Shown: piece by piece, positions 56,301 to 62,696 of the stretch | Position numbering within the stretch: position 1 is the first letter of the stretch | Layout of the letters: every line of letters begins with the position of its first letter | Assembly (NCBI RefSeq): GCF_036850765.1 | Contig: NC_089490.1 | Span: forward strand, 130,600,522 to 130,664,521 | Origin: Saccopteryx bilineata | Lineage: Eukaryota; Chordata; Mammalia; Chiroptera; Emballonuridae | DNA: 64,000 nucleotides | Direction of reading: 5' to 3' | Position numbers and translations under genes: made by a program | Notes under the pieces: generated by a model | Seen by the model: the letters and a program-made list of their open reading frames with translations, nothing else | The model's database searches: none | Told to the model about the DNA's origin: nothing

Positions 56301-56992
56301 TCCACCCTTCCCCCCCTGCTCCTTTCTCTCTCTCTATTGGAGCAAAGTTGGCCCAGGTGCTGAGGATGGCACTGTGACCTCCACCTCAGGTGCTAAAATA
56401 GCTTGGTTGCCAAGCAATGGAACAGTGGCCCCAGATGGTTAGAGCATTACCTGGTAGGGGGCTTGCCAGGCGGATCCCAGTCAGGGTATATGCAGAAGTC
56501 TGTATCTCTGCCTCTCCTATTCTGACTTAAAAAAAAAAAAAAGAGTAAAAAGTCTTCTACATTTATTGTTGTACCATACAATATTTGTAGCATGTGTAAC
56601 ATGCTATGTTTAACTGAAACAAGATTGGCCACGGACTATTAATTGTCAAACTTACATCACAAGCATATGGGGATTCATTACACCATTCTCTGTACATTTA
56701 CATATGTTGAAATATTTTCAAACTTGCAGGTTACAAATATAACATAAACCGCATTAGGTATGAAGTGCAACACTGGGGAGCTTAGCAGTGTGTGAGAATA
56801 AGGGATGTGAGATGAGATTTTTAAGGCCAAAAACTCTGCACATGTTCATGTAAAGAATATAACTCAAGACTTTCTGTTTACTTTTGCAGGTTGTGCAAAA
56901 TGTATTTTAATTATGATACAATCTGCGCATTAAAAACACTTCAAGAAGAAAAGCCTGAACTGACTGTCGTCTTTGAGCCCTGGCAGAAGTGA
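32502..56992 (+). CDS. NLRP3: NLRP3 (NALP3/cryopyrin), nine coding exons, intact
   Basis: Cytosolic pattern-recognition ATPase that oligomerises after K+ efflux or organelle stress, recruits ASC and pro-caspase-1, and drives IL-1beta/IL-18 maturation and pyroptosis. Joined exons are 32502-32778, 34650-34754, 35437-37195, 39541-39711, 42793-42963, 44623-44793, 52406-52576, 53246-53416 and 56890-56992. They give 3,099 nt with the stop, 1,032 residues, no internal stop or frameshift, and every intron GT-AG. Domain order is pyrin (1-92), linker and polybasic segment (93-127), FISNA/NACHT/WHD/HD2 (128-714), LRR (715-999) and a C-terminal cap (1000-1032). Human NLRP3 is 1,036 residues by my recollection; four net residues are explained by a start two codons later, a linker five shorter, a FISNA loop two longer and small changes elsewhere. 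Walker A is GSAGIGKT (221-228) and Walker [11 protein letters not shown] (293-302). Identity is near certain; expression and activity cannot be judged from DNA. Confidence 0.98.
32800..33950 (-). mobile_element. Old L1 fragment in NLRP3 intron 1
   Basis: Antisense L1 3' sequence in order: CACATAACATAAAATTTGTC, GGAATCTCTTATAAGTGGAA, AATATTCCACGGTATG, ATTGTGAATAATGCTAATATG. Interrupted by a 151-bp hAT element. Confidence 0.75.
33127..33277 (+). mobile_element. Non-autonomous hAT element, 151 bp, nested in L1
   Basis: CAGAGGCGGATTTAA and TTAATCCACCTCTG ends; duplication CCTCARAC at 33119-33126 and 33278-33285. Confidence 0.85.
34077..34468 (+). mobile_element. SINE-A in NLRP3 intron 1
   Basis: AGAAAYYCAAGTCAGGG at 34060-34076 and 34469-34485. 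Ends 181 nt before exon 2. Confidence 0.93.
34650..34754 (+). CDS. NLRP3: NLRP3 coding exon 2: linker and polybasic segment
   Basis: A 105-nt exon between a long (TTTTC)n pyrimidine tract ending in CAG and donor G|GTAATC. It encodes residues 93-127. Key parts are [16 protein letters not shown], with Cys101 matching human Cys108 (proposed PYD disulfide), and the basic end ICKKRK. The basic end continues into exon 3 as [13 protein letters not shown], the segment that binds PI4P on dispersed trans-Golgi membranes. The stretch before Cys101 is five residues shorter than in human. The exon lies in a frame that a single-exon ORF scan misreads. Confidence 0.95.
34965..35166 (-). mobile_element. SINE-V in NLRP3 intron 2
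   Basis: Includes a (GA)13-like run at 35007-35032 and an ACACTGGCTGGGGATTGAAC core. Confidence 0.75.
35437..37195 (+). CDS. NLRP3: NLRP3 coding exon 3: FISNA, NACHT, WHD, HD2, acidic loop
   Basis: 1,759-nt exon, residues 128-714, acceptor TCTCTCCACAG, donor TATGG|GTAAGG. FISNA covers about 128-213. NACHT begins with Walker A GSAGIGKT (221-228; the second position is Ser where human has Ala227) and includes Walker [11 protein letters not shown] (293-302, Asp297 and Asp300) and the sensor-type [10 protein letters not shown]. Ser290 in KKASK matches the PKA/PKD site human Ser295. The WHD/HD2 part keeps [13 protein letters not shown] and the [11 protein letters not shown] region. Lys685 is followed by ten consecutive Glu (686-695), corresponding to human Lys689 and the acidic loop. 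The FISNA loop at 189-199 differs sharply from human and has no Ser-Pro. No stop codon or indel breaks the frame. Confidence 0.98.
37321..37672 (-). mobile_element. SINE-C in NLRP3 intron 3
   Basis: Perfect 18-bp duplication CAGTTGCCTCAGCTATAT at 37303-37320 and 37673-37690, so a young insertion. It begins 126 nt after exon 3. Confidence 0.95.
37691..39540. other. NLRP3 intron 3, remaining unique sequence
   Basis: No further repeat recognised. It ends in a strong pyrimidine tract and two AG dinucleotides (39498-39499 and 39539-39540) that could each serve exon 4. Confidence 0.5.
39541..39711 (+). CDS. NLRP3: NLRP3 coding exon 4: LRR unit 1
   Basis: 171 nt, residues 715-771, acceptor CCGTTTCTAG, donor TG|GTAAGA. 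The peptide starts [19 protein letters not shown] and ends [17 protein letters not shown], one pair of ribonuclease-inhibitor-type leucine-rich repeats. Ile723 stands where human has Ser728. Trp726 replaces a human Arg in the next helix. A second usable-looking acceptor lies 41 nt upstream and a (TG)21 run starts nine bases after the donor. Confidence 0.96.
39721..39762. repeat. (TG)21 microsatellite next to exon 4 donor
   Basis: Uninterrupted run beginning nine bases after the exon boundary, directly following GTAAGAATC. Confidence 0.95.
39812..40178 (-). mobile_element. MLT1-type LTR in NLRP3 intron 4
   Basis: GGGCTGCCATTAACAATG, CAGAAATTTATTTTCTTGTG, GGATTAGGGCCTGCTTTAAT and CACAATTTAGTCCATTGCA are the standard reverse-orientation MLT1 series. 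Confidence 0.7.
40179..40977. other. NLRP3 intron 4, unique sequence
   Basis: Nothing recognised. Confidence 0.4.
40978..41191 (-). mobile_element. SINE-B in NLRP3 intron 4
   Basis: (GA)n body and GTCACCACAGGTCAGGC head complement. Confidence 0.88.
41200..41774 (-). mobile_element. L1 3' end in NLRP3 intron 4
   Basis: TGAATTTATTGGGGTAGCAT at 41213 through ACACTTGGGCTGCTTCCATG at 41736: 3' UTR then ORF2 end, antisense. Confidence 0.85.
41775..41847. mobile_element. Palindromic mariner-type MITE in NLRP3 intron 4
   Basis: Arms CTGCTCACAAAAATTAGGGG... and its complement are 26-27 bp and essentially perfect, separated by about 21 bp. AT-rich flanks (TATA left, TTTA right) suggest TA targeting. 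The transcript would fold into a single hairpin. Confidence 0.8.
41848..42792. other. NLRP3 intron 4 end, unique with (TTATTG/GT)n patches
   Basis: A GT-rich microsatellite lies at about 42237-42273. No other repeat is recognised before exon 5. Confidence 0.45.
42793..42963 (+). CDS. NLRP3: NLRP3 coding exon 5: LRR unit 2
   Basis: 171 nt, residues 772-828, acceptor GGCTCCCAG, donor TG|GTGAGT. Peptide begins [11 protein letters not shown] and contains [14 protein letters not shown] before LKKLW. Ser801 aligns with human Ser806, the CK1alpha site that blocks NEK7 binding, but the following acidic residue is His and the human Gly810 is Glu. In human, skipping of exon 5 yields an inactive in-frame form; the same skip would be in frame here. 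Confidence 0.96.
43340..44027 (+). mobile_element. Old L1 3' end in NLRP3 intron 5
   Basis: GGTGGGAATGTTAAATGG, AAATACCCCAGAGAGTTG, CACCCAGCAGTGGTGTTCAC and CCATGGGTTGGGGAATTGGG in order. Confidence 0.8.
44028..44392 (-). mobile_element. SINE-C in NLRP3 intron 5
   Basis: Sits at the tail of the L1; head complement CACCACTGGTCAGGC. Ends 230 nt before exon 6. Confidence 0.85.
44623..44793 (+). CDS. NLRP3: NLRP3 coding exon 6: LRR unit 3
   Basis: 171 nt, residues 829-885, starting [19 protein letters not shown] and ending CKLQKLG. Cys832/Cys833 match the palmitoylated pair human Cys837/838, and Tyr856 matches human Tyr861 (PTPN22 target). The acceptor is TGTGTAAG|G: an AAG trinucleotide with a short, broken pyrimidine tract, the weakest 3' splice site in the gene. 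Donor GG|GTAAGT is strong. Confidence 0.95.
45340..46912 (-). pseudogene. piggyBac transposase fossil in NLRP3 intron 6
   Basis: Minus-strand N-terminus [20 protein letters not shown] opens at 46886 and continues acidic ([12 protein letters not shown]) to [19 protein letters not shown] near 46460. A mariner-type element then intervenes. The C-terminal part resumes near 46000 as [51 protein letters not shown] and a Cys-containing tail. The central DDD catalytic region is largely absent, so the copy is dead. PGBD-family proteins are the domesticated relatives. Confidence 0.8.
46019..46452 (-). mobile_element. Truncated Tc1/mariner-type element inside piggyBac fossil
   Basis: The 5' terminal repeat, about 107 bp, ends at 46452 (ACAAACACACTG, then TA). 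A minus-strand frame gives [20 protein letters not shown] and [17 protein letters not shown], matching the copy at 59702. The 3' terminal repeat is missing. Confidence 0.8.
46925..47434. other. NLRP3 intron 6, AT-rich; may include piggyBac outer end
   Basis: TTAAAATTCCCACGTGAGAC followed by GCAGTTTAA near 47318-47352 could be a piggyBac terminus at a TTAA, but I cannot pair it with the other end. Confidence 0.35.
47435..47613. repeat. Imperfect 43-50 bp tandem repeat, four units
   Basis: Units start TGTGCTGTCACTGGTGGG (47435), TGTGATGTCACTATTGGG (47478), TGTCCTGTCACTAGTGTG (47528) and TGTGCTTTCACTGGTGGG (47571), each followed by an ACTCTYATCTTCTG-like block. Confidence 0.75.
47700..48171 (-). 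mobile_element. Old ERVL-type LTR remnant in NLRP3 intron 6
   Basis: GAATATTATAAAGAATACAA and CATGGAGCTGGGGTGCCCCA resemble mammalian ERVL LTRs read in reverse. Cut at the right by a SINE. Confidence 0.45.
48172..48568 (-). mobile_element. SINE-A, NLRP3 intron 6
   Basis: Full head complement ending GCCAACCGGCCAGGGC at 48568; has a G11 run at 48316-48326. Confidence 0.9.
48596..49005 (-). mobile_element. SINE-A, NLRP3 intron 6, tandem neighbour
   Basis: AATTATTCATTYATT at 48581-48595 and 49006-49020. Same orientation as the previous copy, 27 bp apart. Confidence 0.92.
49264..49626 (-). mobile_element. SINE-C in L1
   Basis: CTATGAGTGT on both sides; head complement CACCGCCTGGTCAGG. Confidence 0.88.
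49905..50085 (-). mobile_element. SINE-V in L1
   Basis: GAAACATTGATCTGTTTCTG and GTGCCCTAACTGGGGGTCAA. Confidence 0.75.
50151..50348 (+). mobile_element. SINE-B in L1, young
   Basis: Perfect AAAAGTTTCTTATA at 50137-50150 and 50349-50362; intact GTCGCCGGTTCGAAACCC. Confidence 0.94.
51308..51679 (-). mobile_element. SINE-C in L1
   Basis: TTTCTGGAT on both sides; CACCTCTTGGTCAGGC head complement. Confidence 0.87.
52406..52576 (+). CDS. NLRP3: NLRP3 coding exon 7: LRR unit 4
   Basis: 171 nt, residues 886-942, [19 protein letters not shown] to [12 protein letters not shown]. Acceptor CGTTTTTTCTATAG, donor GA|GTAAGT. The preceding intron is 7.6 kb of piled-up transposons, and L1 sequence comes within about 50 nt of the exon, leaving only a short stretch of older intron for the branch point. 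Confidence 0.96.
52577..53048. other. NLRP3 intron 7, unique sequence
   Basis: No repeat recognised before the C9T5 tract at 53050. Confidence 0.45.
53064..53223 (-). mobile_element. Truncated L1 3' UTR directly before exon 8
   Basis: GGTGACATTGATAAATCAAG and TATGTTGCATACCCCTCACC match the L1 3' UTR copy at 60377-60453. The 15-bp duplication A-C9-T5 at 53049-53063 and 53224-53238 brackets it, with a T-rich tail remnant at the left, as expected for target-primed insertion on the minus strand. Confidence 0.88.
53246..53416 (+). CDS. NLRP3: NLRP3 coding exon 8: LRR unit 5
   Basis: 171 nt, residues 943-999, [20 protein letters not shown] to CLLKSLQ. Donor CA|GTAAGT, so unspliced reading stops at once. 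The acceptor is a C9T7GGCAG tract at 53225-53245; directly upstream lies a 160-bp L1 fragment flanked by a duplication of that tract. Confidence 0.96.
53417..53994. other. NLRP3 intron 8 start, unique sequence
   Basis: Nothing recognised. Confidence 0.45.
53995..54349 (-). mobile_element. SINE-C in NLRP3 intron 8
   Basis: Several CTCAAGC units; head complement GCCACAGCCTGGTCAGGC. Confidence 0.87.
54350..55119. other. NLRP3 intron 8, unique sequence
   Basis: Nothing recognised. Confidence 0.4.
55120..55498 (-). mobile_element. MLT1-type LTR in NLRP3 intron 8
   Basis: GGCTGTCGTAACAAATTAGC, TTCTCACAGTTCTGGAGGAA, CCTACCCTAATGACCTCATC and AAGGCTTCAACATAC; contains a (GA)13-type run at 55291-55315. 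Confidence 0.7.
55766..56190 (+). mobile_element. SINE-A with (TACAA)n tail, NLRP3 intron 8
   Basis: Head GCCCTGGCTGGTTGGCTCAG. Its tail is nine or so tandem ATACA units (56127-56171) before the A run. TCTTTG flanks it on both sides. Confidence 0.88.
56199..56545 (+). mobile_element. Older SINE-A, NLRP3 intron 8
   Basis: Diverged head CCCTGGCTGATTGACTCAGT. AAAAAGTCTT occurs both before the previous SINE (55751-55760) and after this one (56546-56555), so the younger copy inserted next to this element's left duplication. Confidence 0.78.
56890..56992 (+). CDS. NLRP3: NLRP3 coding exon 9: C-terminal cap
   Basis: 103 nt of coding sequence after acceptor ACTTTTGCAG. Residues 1000-1032 read [18 protein letters not shown], then [15 protein letters not shown] and TGA at 56990-56992. 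The conserved end ELTVVFEP is intact; the last residues are WQK where human ends SW. It codes the terminal LRR cap helix and strand. The splice-in frame is confirmed by CA|G completing Gln999. Confidence 0.95.
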
Positions 56993-57475
56993 TGGAAGCA
57001 GGGCTGGCAGACACCACTGCACTGTGGCCTGGCCATCTAAGTGTGACAAGTGTCAGTGAGCCCCTCCAGCCAGGGTTAAGACCACCACTATGCAGCCTTC
57101 TGGTCCCAGGTGGGAGAAGGAGAATGTGAGCCCCTCCTCTACTCCTGGGTAAAACACCAAGTTAACAAAATTATCCACATGGTATGGTTCTCATCACAGC
57201 ATTTTAGTCAGAGAGCTTGTTCCTCTTGGTGACTTCATCTAACTAACATTCAGTAAAGTACTTTTTCTGCCTTCTTCTTGCTCTTCCTCTTTCTAAGTCT
57301 CTTTCCTTTCATATCCATGTCTCTTCTTTGTTCTGTTCACACCTGCCATCTTTCTCTTGGCTGACCATAACAGAAGGAGTTAACTGTATATTATGTTGCA
57401 ATTTTGTGGTAGTAACTTATTTATTTTTAATTTTTGTAACAGCGTTATTTTCTAATAAAATATTCATGTTTATTG
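56993..57475 (+). other. NLRP3: NLRP3 3' untranslated region
   Basis: About 480 nt between the stop codon and the first poly(A) signal, free of recognisable repeats. It contains one AU-rich nonamer, TTATTTATT, at 57417-57425. I find no sense match to the miR-223-3p seed target ACTGACA here, although human NLRP3 is controlled through such a 3' UTR site. Confidence 0.75.
57454..57459 (+). promoter_or_regulatory. NLRP3: NLRP3 poly(A) signal AATAAA
   Basis: Canonical AATAAA in TCTAATAAAATATTC, about 460 nt after the stop, followed by a U/G-rich stretch. It is the first canonical signal after the CDS. Confidence 0.75.
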
Positions 57476-57619
57476 AACCTGGTTGAAAATTCACAAAATA
57501 TAGAAACTTTGTTGTATTTATGAACTTAAATTGTTTTCTTTCTTAATTAAAAAAAAGGTACCTAGAGATATTTTTACTTATTTATCTAAATTACTAAAGA
57601 TAAATTAACTTACTTTATG
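57476..57619. other. Unique downstream flank
   Basis: AT-rich, nothing recognised. Confidence 0.4.
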
Positions 57620-57818
57620 AAGCTTATTTATTTTTATTTTTAAAGGATTTTACATATTCATTTTAGAGAGAGGAAAGAGAGAGAGAGAGAGCGCCGTAGT
57701 GGGGGTGAAGGAAGCATCAACTCCCATATGTGCCTTGATTGGGCAAGCCCAGGGTTTCGAACTGGCAACCTCAGCATTCCAGGTTGATGCCCTATCTACT
57801 GTGCCACCACAGGTCAGG
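57620..57818 (-). mobile_element. SINE-B downstream of NLRP3
   Basis: CTTACTTTATG at 57609-57619 and 57819-57829. Confidence 0.92.
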
Positions 57819-57829
57819 CTTACTTTATG

Positions 57830-58589
57830 CATTTAAAAAATCTCTTTGCCAAGTGATTCAATTGTAACGAATGGGGGAAAAAAAAATCACCTTACCCTAA
57901 CTCTGAAGGTTGAAATGTCAGCTCTGGTTGGAGATGCTGAAAATTATGCGAAGAAAAGTGTTAGAGTAGATGGAGCCTATACTCATAAATAGAAATGTGT
58001 AGAAGATGCATTTTTTCAGTTACAAGAAATCATCTAGGATTTATTTCATCCCCGCAGAACTTAATCTACCACACTTCACATAGTAGTAAATTATTGATTA
58101 TTGTTTCTCTACAAATGGGGCAACTCTGAACCACATGAAATTATACAGGATGGAAATACTAGTATTTCTGTCAAATGAGCCATCCAGACCTCTGTTATTC
58201 AAATTGTGGACTGTGGAATGTTGATGTAAAACATTTGCATAAACATGTAAATCAATGACCTTACTAAGTATGCATTTTAGATAAGCTGACTCTTTTTTCA
58301 TGGTAAGACTTTCTCATAAAGAAATGGTGTGCGATTGACATTCAGGTGCAAACTCTATCTAGTCTAAGGCCAGCACTTTAAATAACTCTGATCTAGATAC
58401 TGGATTTTGCATCTCTGTGAAGGGAGCTATTACAGACTGCTTCCCTGGTACAAACACCTTGACATGCAAGATAAAATGTAGTTAAAAGCACACAGCTATG
58501 TTGGAAAGAAAGAAAGAAAAACTCCTGGGCACTTGGAACTTAAAGCTGAATTAAGAGCTTGCGTCTCAGTGATCCAGAAGACGATAAAG
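57830..58589. other. Unique intergenic sequence
   Basis: Nothing recognised. Confidence 0.4.
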
Positions 58590-59600
58590 ACTCCACAATG
58601 CAACTATTAATATAGAAACATTCACAAACTTTTCCATACTCATAGAAATAAAAAAATAAGTAAAGTTGCTGGATATAAGATCAATATATAAACATCAATG
58701 GAATGCAGTTGGGGAAAAAATCATTATTTTCAACCATTATAGTGAAGATTGGGTCAGGTATGAGGAGCAGCAGATGCTGAAATCTAAGGGGAAATTTAAA
58801 TGAAGAGCAGAATACTTGTCTAGTCTGAAAGTATCTTTTCACAGTTGGTTAATCAGTTGCACACAAAAAAAGTAGTAGCTATATAAAGAGCAGAAATTGG
58901 ACAGTACCCTGACTTTCTAATAATAAAATATTAATGGGGGCAGATGAATATCTGCTTTCAGGTGAGGTACCTTGAGAAGGAACCAATATTACCTATGTAC
59001 AACTCTGGCTGAAAATGCATACCCTAGAATATAATCACCAGGAAATACCAGACAAACTGCAAATAAGGAAATTCTATGGAAAAGGGTAAGGGGACTGTAT
59101 TTTTCAAGAATTCCAATATCAGTGTTGACAGTGCATAATTATTGGGATGGGTGGTAGAGAACTAGTCTTTACACAATTCTCATTCTTGCATCTTTTCTGT
59201 ATATATTGCATTATTTCCAAATAAAAAGTTAAAATATCAAAACAGCTAACAGTATTCTTTTTTTTATTTTTTTTATTTTTTTTATTTTTTTATTTTTTTT
59301 TTCTAACAGTATTCTTAAGCACCTGCAATTTCAAATGTATAAAAATTCCTATTAATCATGGCAAAAAAAAAATTATCAGGTACCTGAAATAAATCTATCA
59401 AAAACTGCACAAAAAAATCATACAAAATAAAGCCTAGATGATTGGAGAGCTGTGTCTTATTCCTGGATGGAAAGCTTCTATAACATGCCAATGCCAGTCC
59501 CCATCCCCACCCCAATATACTAAATCCAATGCAATTGCAGTTAACATACTAATGTGGATTTTTTTAAACTGATTAATTCCTTTAATTAAATTTTCATAAA
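58590..59600 (+). mobile_element. Old L1 fragments
   Basis: AAAGTTGCTGGATATAAGAT, CAATATATAAACATCAATGG and TTATTCCTGGATGGAAAGCTT-like text (first 20 bases at 59458) indicate + orientation L1 ORF2, strongly decayed. A (TTTTA)n patch lies at 59260-59302. Confidence 0.55.
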
Positions 59601-59701
59601 ATTGCTATGTGAGAGCAATTCTTTTTTTTTAAAGATTTTTGATACATTCTGCATAATTATTTTTCAGAAATCCTATAACAATTTGTACATAAAATAATAT
59701 A

Positions 59702-60298
59702 CAGTGTGTCTGTAAAGTCATGGCGCACCTCCGACCGGCCACAGGAAAGCAACAAAAGACGATAGAAATGTGAAATCTGCACCAAATAAAAGGGAAACCC
59801 TCCCAGTTTCTGTAGGATGATGAGGCAGCATGTGTGCATGTGCAGATGATGACGTAACACTGTATATACAGCGGAGCTGCCCACGGCCATGCCAGTCGAG
59901 ATGTGGACAGTACAGAGGAAAGTTCAGTGTGTTCTGTGCTTCGCTAAATTCGAATCTGTGACCAAAGTGCAACGTGAATATCGGCGTGTTTATAAGGAAG
60001 TGCTACCACATAGGAATAACATTACACGGTGGGATAAGCAGTTGAAGGAAACCGGCAGTTTGGTGGAGAAACCCCGTTCTGGTAGGCCATCAGTCAGTGA
60101 CGAGTCTGGAGAGGCTACATGGGATAGCTACCTAAGGAGCCCTAAAAAATTTGTGCATGAGCCCACATCAAACTGCACTGAATAGGTATGAAACTGGGAG
60201 AGTTTTCCCTTTATTTGGTGCAGATTTCACACTTCCATCGTCCTTTGTTGCCCCCCTGTGACCGGTCAAAAGTGCACCATGACTCTACGGACACACTG
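59702..60298 (+). mobile_element. Tc1/mariner-type element with ~109-bp inverted repeats
   Basis: TA on each side (59700-59701, 60299-60300). Ends CAGTGTGTCTGTAAAGTCAT and its counterpart ATGACTCTACGGACACACTG. The similarity continues inward for about 109 bp (59702-59810 against 60190-60298). It encodes only the N-terminal part of a transposase. Confidence 0.85.
59889..60185 (+). pseudogene. Transposase N-terminal fragment (HTH, GRPS motif)
   Basis: 98 codons: [20 protein letters not shown], then [36 protein letters not shown] and GRPSVSDE. The pattern is a helix-turn-helix of the DUF4817/mariner type plus the GRPR-like basic motif. The DDE catalytic domain is absent, so at most this could bind DNA. 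Whether it is transcribed is unknown. Confidence 0.7.
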
Positions 60299-60339
60299 TA
60301 TTTACTATCATACTGTTTCAAAATTTAAAAATTTTTTTT

Positions 60340-60786
60340 TTTATATATAAATAAATTTTTATTTTAATGGGGTGACATCAATAAATCAGGGTACATACAT
60401 TCAAAGAAAACATTTCCAGGTTATCTTGTCATTTAGTTATGTTGCATACCCATCACCCAAAGAGAGATCTACCTCTGCCACCCTCCATCCAGTTCTCTCT
60501 GTACCCCTCCCCCTCTCCTCCCCCTCTCCCTCCTTCCCTCCCCCCACCCCCCATAGCCACCACACTCCTGTTCATGCCTCTCAGTCTCGCTTTTATGTCC
60601 CACTAATGTATGGAATCCTGCAGTTCCTGTTTTTTTCTGATTCGCTTATTTCACTCCGCACAATGCTACCAAGACTCCACCATTCCGCTATAAGTGATCC
60701 AATGTCACCATTTCTCCTAGCTGAATAATATACCATGGTGTTTATGTGCCCCATCTTCTTCATCTAGTCCTCTATTTTTTTTACAG
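60340..60786 (-). mobile_element. L1 3' UTR and ORF2 end
   Basis: GGGGTGACATCAATAAATCA at 60370, long CCCCTCCCCCTCTCC pyrimidine region, then CCACTAATGTATGGAATCC. Confidence 0.85.
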
Positions 60787-62076
60787 TGATTAAAAGCCTT
60801 TAAGCAAACTCTTGGCCAATACAGCAAGAATCCATAAATGAGTAGTGTCCTTAACATGTTCCCCAAGTCCAAGTTGGCCCCCTCACCATGCCAAATCCCT
60901 GAAAAATGCAACCCAACCACAGTTCAGTCTGTTAGGAGCTGTCACAGGGAGCAGGAGTCCAGGAAAGTTCCCCACAGGAAAAGTCCATATGGCACTGGAG
61001 TTGTTGTCACCATTCTATACTTTGCAGCTCATGTCCAAGTCCCAATGACCGCTGCTTCTAGCTGGTAATGATTCAGGTAGACTGGAAAAAGCCATTTGCA
61101 GCATGCGTGGATATGGAGCTTCTGTTCTCCTCTGCCTGGAGAGTTGAGACCAGGTTGCTTTTCCCTGGAGCTCTGTGACTGTGGCCTGGTAAAGAGAACT
61201 TTGGGATACACTAAGCTGGGTGGCAAAGGTAAATTCATAATACAAGTTGGCAAAAGGAGGAAAGAGAGCTCTAAATTAAGAGTAGGTCCCAGCCTGAAAT
61301 ATGAGTGGGGCATTGAGGTAGGAGGAATAAAGGAATCACTATATATTAAGCAAAGCAGCAGAAAATAGGACTATCAACACCCACAACAGAGATCTTTGAA
61401 GGAAGAATAAAGAACCTGACTATTCAGGCAAAACATAGTTAAGTGGCCCTTGTGCAAATGAGATCAGTTTACCTGCTTCTTGGAAGAAATACCCTAGGCT
61501 CGTCCACAGTGTCGTAGATGGGGTCGACGGCCCTGGGCACCTTCAGCCTTCAGTGGCAAACCCCAGCATTCTGGGCAAGGTTAGGTCATAGGTGGCTGGA
61601 GCAGGCCTGGAAGAGATTGAACCCTCCCTTAGAGGAGCGAGGGGGAAGCCCACCTTCCAGTGTCCCTGTTTCCTCACAGCAGAGGTGTGTAAGCCTGGCA
61701 GGCTTTAGCTCAATGACCTTCCTTTCCACTATTGAAGCAGGACCCAGATGGCATCCTATGAGACCCCTTTGGGCTACTGGAGCCTTTAAGGGTGTATCCT
61801 AAAAGCTGGTAGTTCCCCCTGATCTCTATTGGGCTTTTTCTGCCTCTAGGTATCTTAAAAGCCATTCTCAGAAGATCTCGCTGAGGGGTTTGAGGATCCC
61901 CATCCGCCTATATAAATCTTTTCCATATATCTGGAGCTATTTGGAAAAAAGACAGAACAGTGTTATTAGCTAGATCTAATAAAGAAGGTAGATTTGGTGT
62001 CTCCTGTTCATCAGCTTTCAAAAGAAATGTAAATTTTTTTTTTTTAAGTAAAAAGCATGATATGGTAGACCCGTCG
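60787..62076. other. Unrecognised block between two L1 pieces
   Basis: No gene or familiar repeat. A TATATAAATC sequence occurs at about 61910 and GATCTAATAAAG at 61973, and the composition is less AT-rich than the flanks. It could be an unlisted LTR or L1 leader. Confidence 0.4.
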
Positions 62077-62452
62077 GAGTCATTGGCCTGGTGTGCAGGA
62101 TTCCCGGGTTCGATTCCCGGCCAGAGCACACAGGAGAAGCGCCCATCTACCTCTCCACCCCTCCCCCTCTACCCCCTCCCGGTCCCTCTCCTCCCGCCCA
62201 CAGCCAAGGCTCCACCGGAGCAAATCCACCCTGGGCACTAAGGATGGCCCCATGGCCTCCGCCCCAGTTGCTAGAATGACTCCGGTTGTAACAGAGCAAC
62301 ATCCCAGATGGGCAGAGCATTCCCCCCGGTAGGCATGCCAGGTGGATCCCAGTCAGGCGCATGCAGGAGTCTGTCTGCTTGCCTCCCCATCCCCATCCTC
62401 AGAAATATACAAAAAATAAATAAATAAAAGAAAAAATACAACAACAAAAAAA
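62077..62452 (+). mobile_element. SINE-A, 5'-truncated and diverged
   Basis: Starts within the head (ATTGGCCTGGTGTGCAGG), intact GGTTCGATTCCCGG, mixed AATAAATAAATAAA tail. Confidence 0.85.
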
Positions 62453-62696
62453 AAGGTGGGGGGGCATTCCCTTGTGCTAAAGCACCAGGAAGCATGGAGT
62501 GAGCTTGAGTATGTCCTATGAAACATGGAGCTCTATGTTTACATATAAGTCTTTGAAGAAGGAGGAACTGCTGAAATAGTTTGTCAGCATTTGTCCCTAA
62601 GACAGCAGTCTTTATAGTGGGAACACCATACGTAAATATTTGCTGTCTATCTATAGATTAAGGGGGGAATATGGCCAATGCTGAAAAGCCATGATC
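62453..62696. other. Unrecognised sequence
   Basis: Nothing recognised; abuts the L1 3' UTR abruptly at 62697. Confidence 0.4.
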
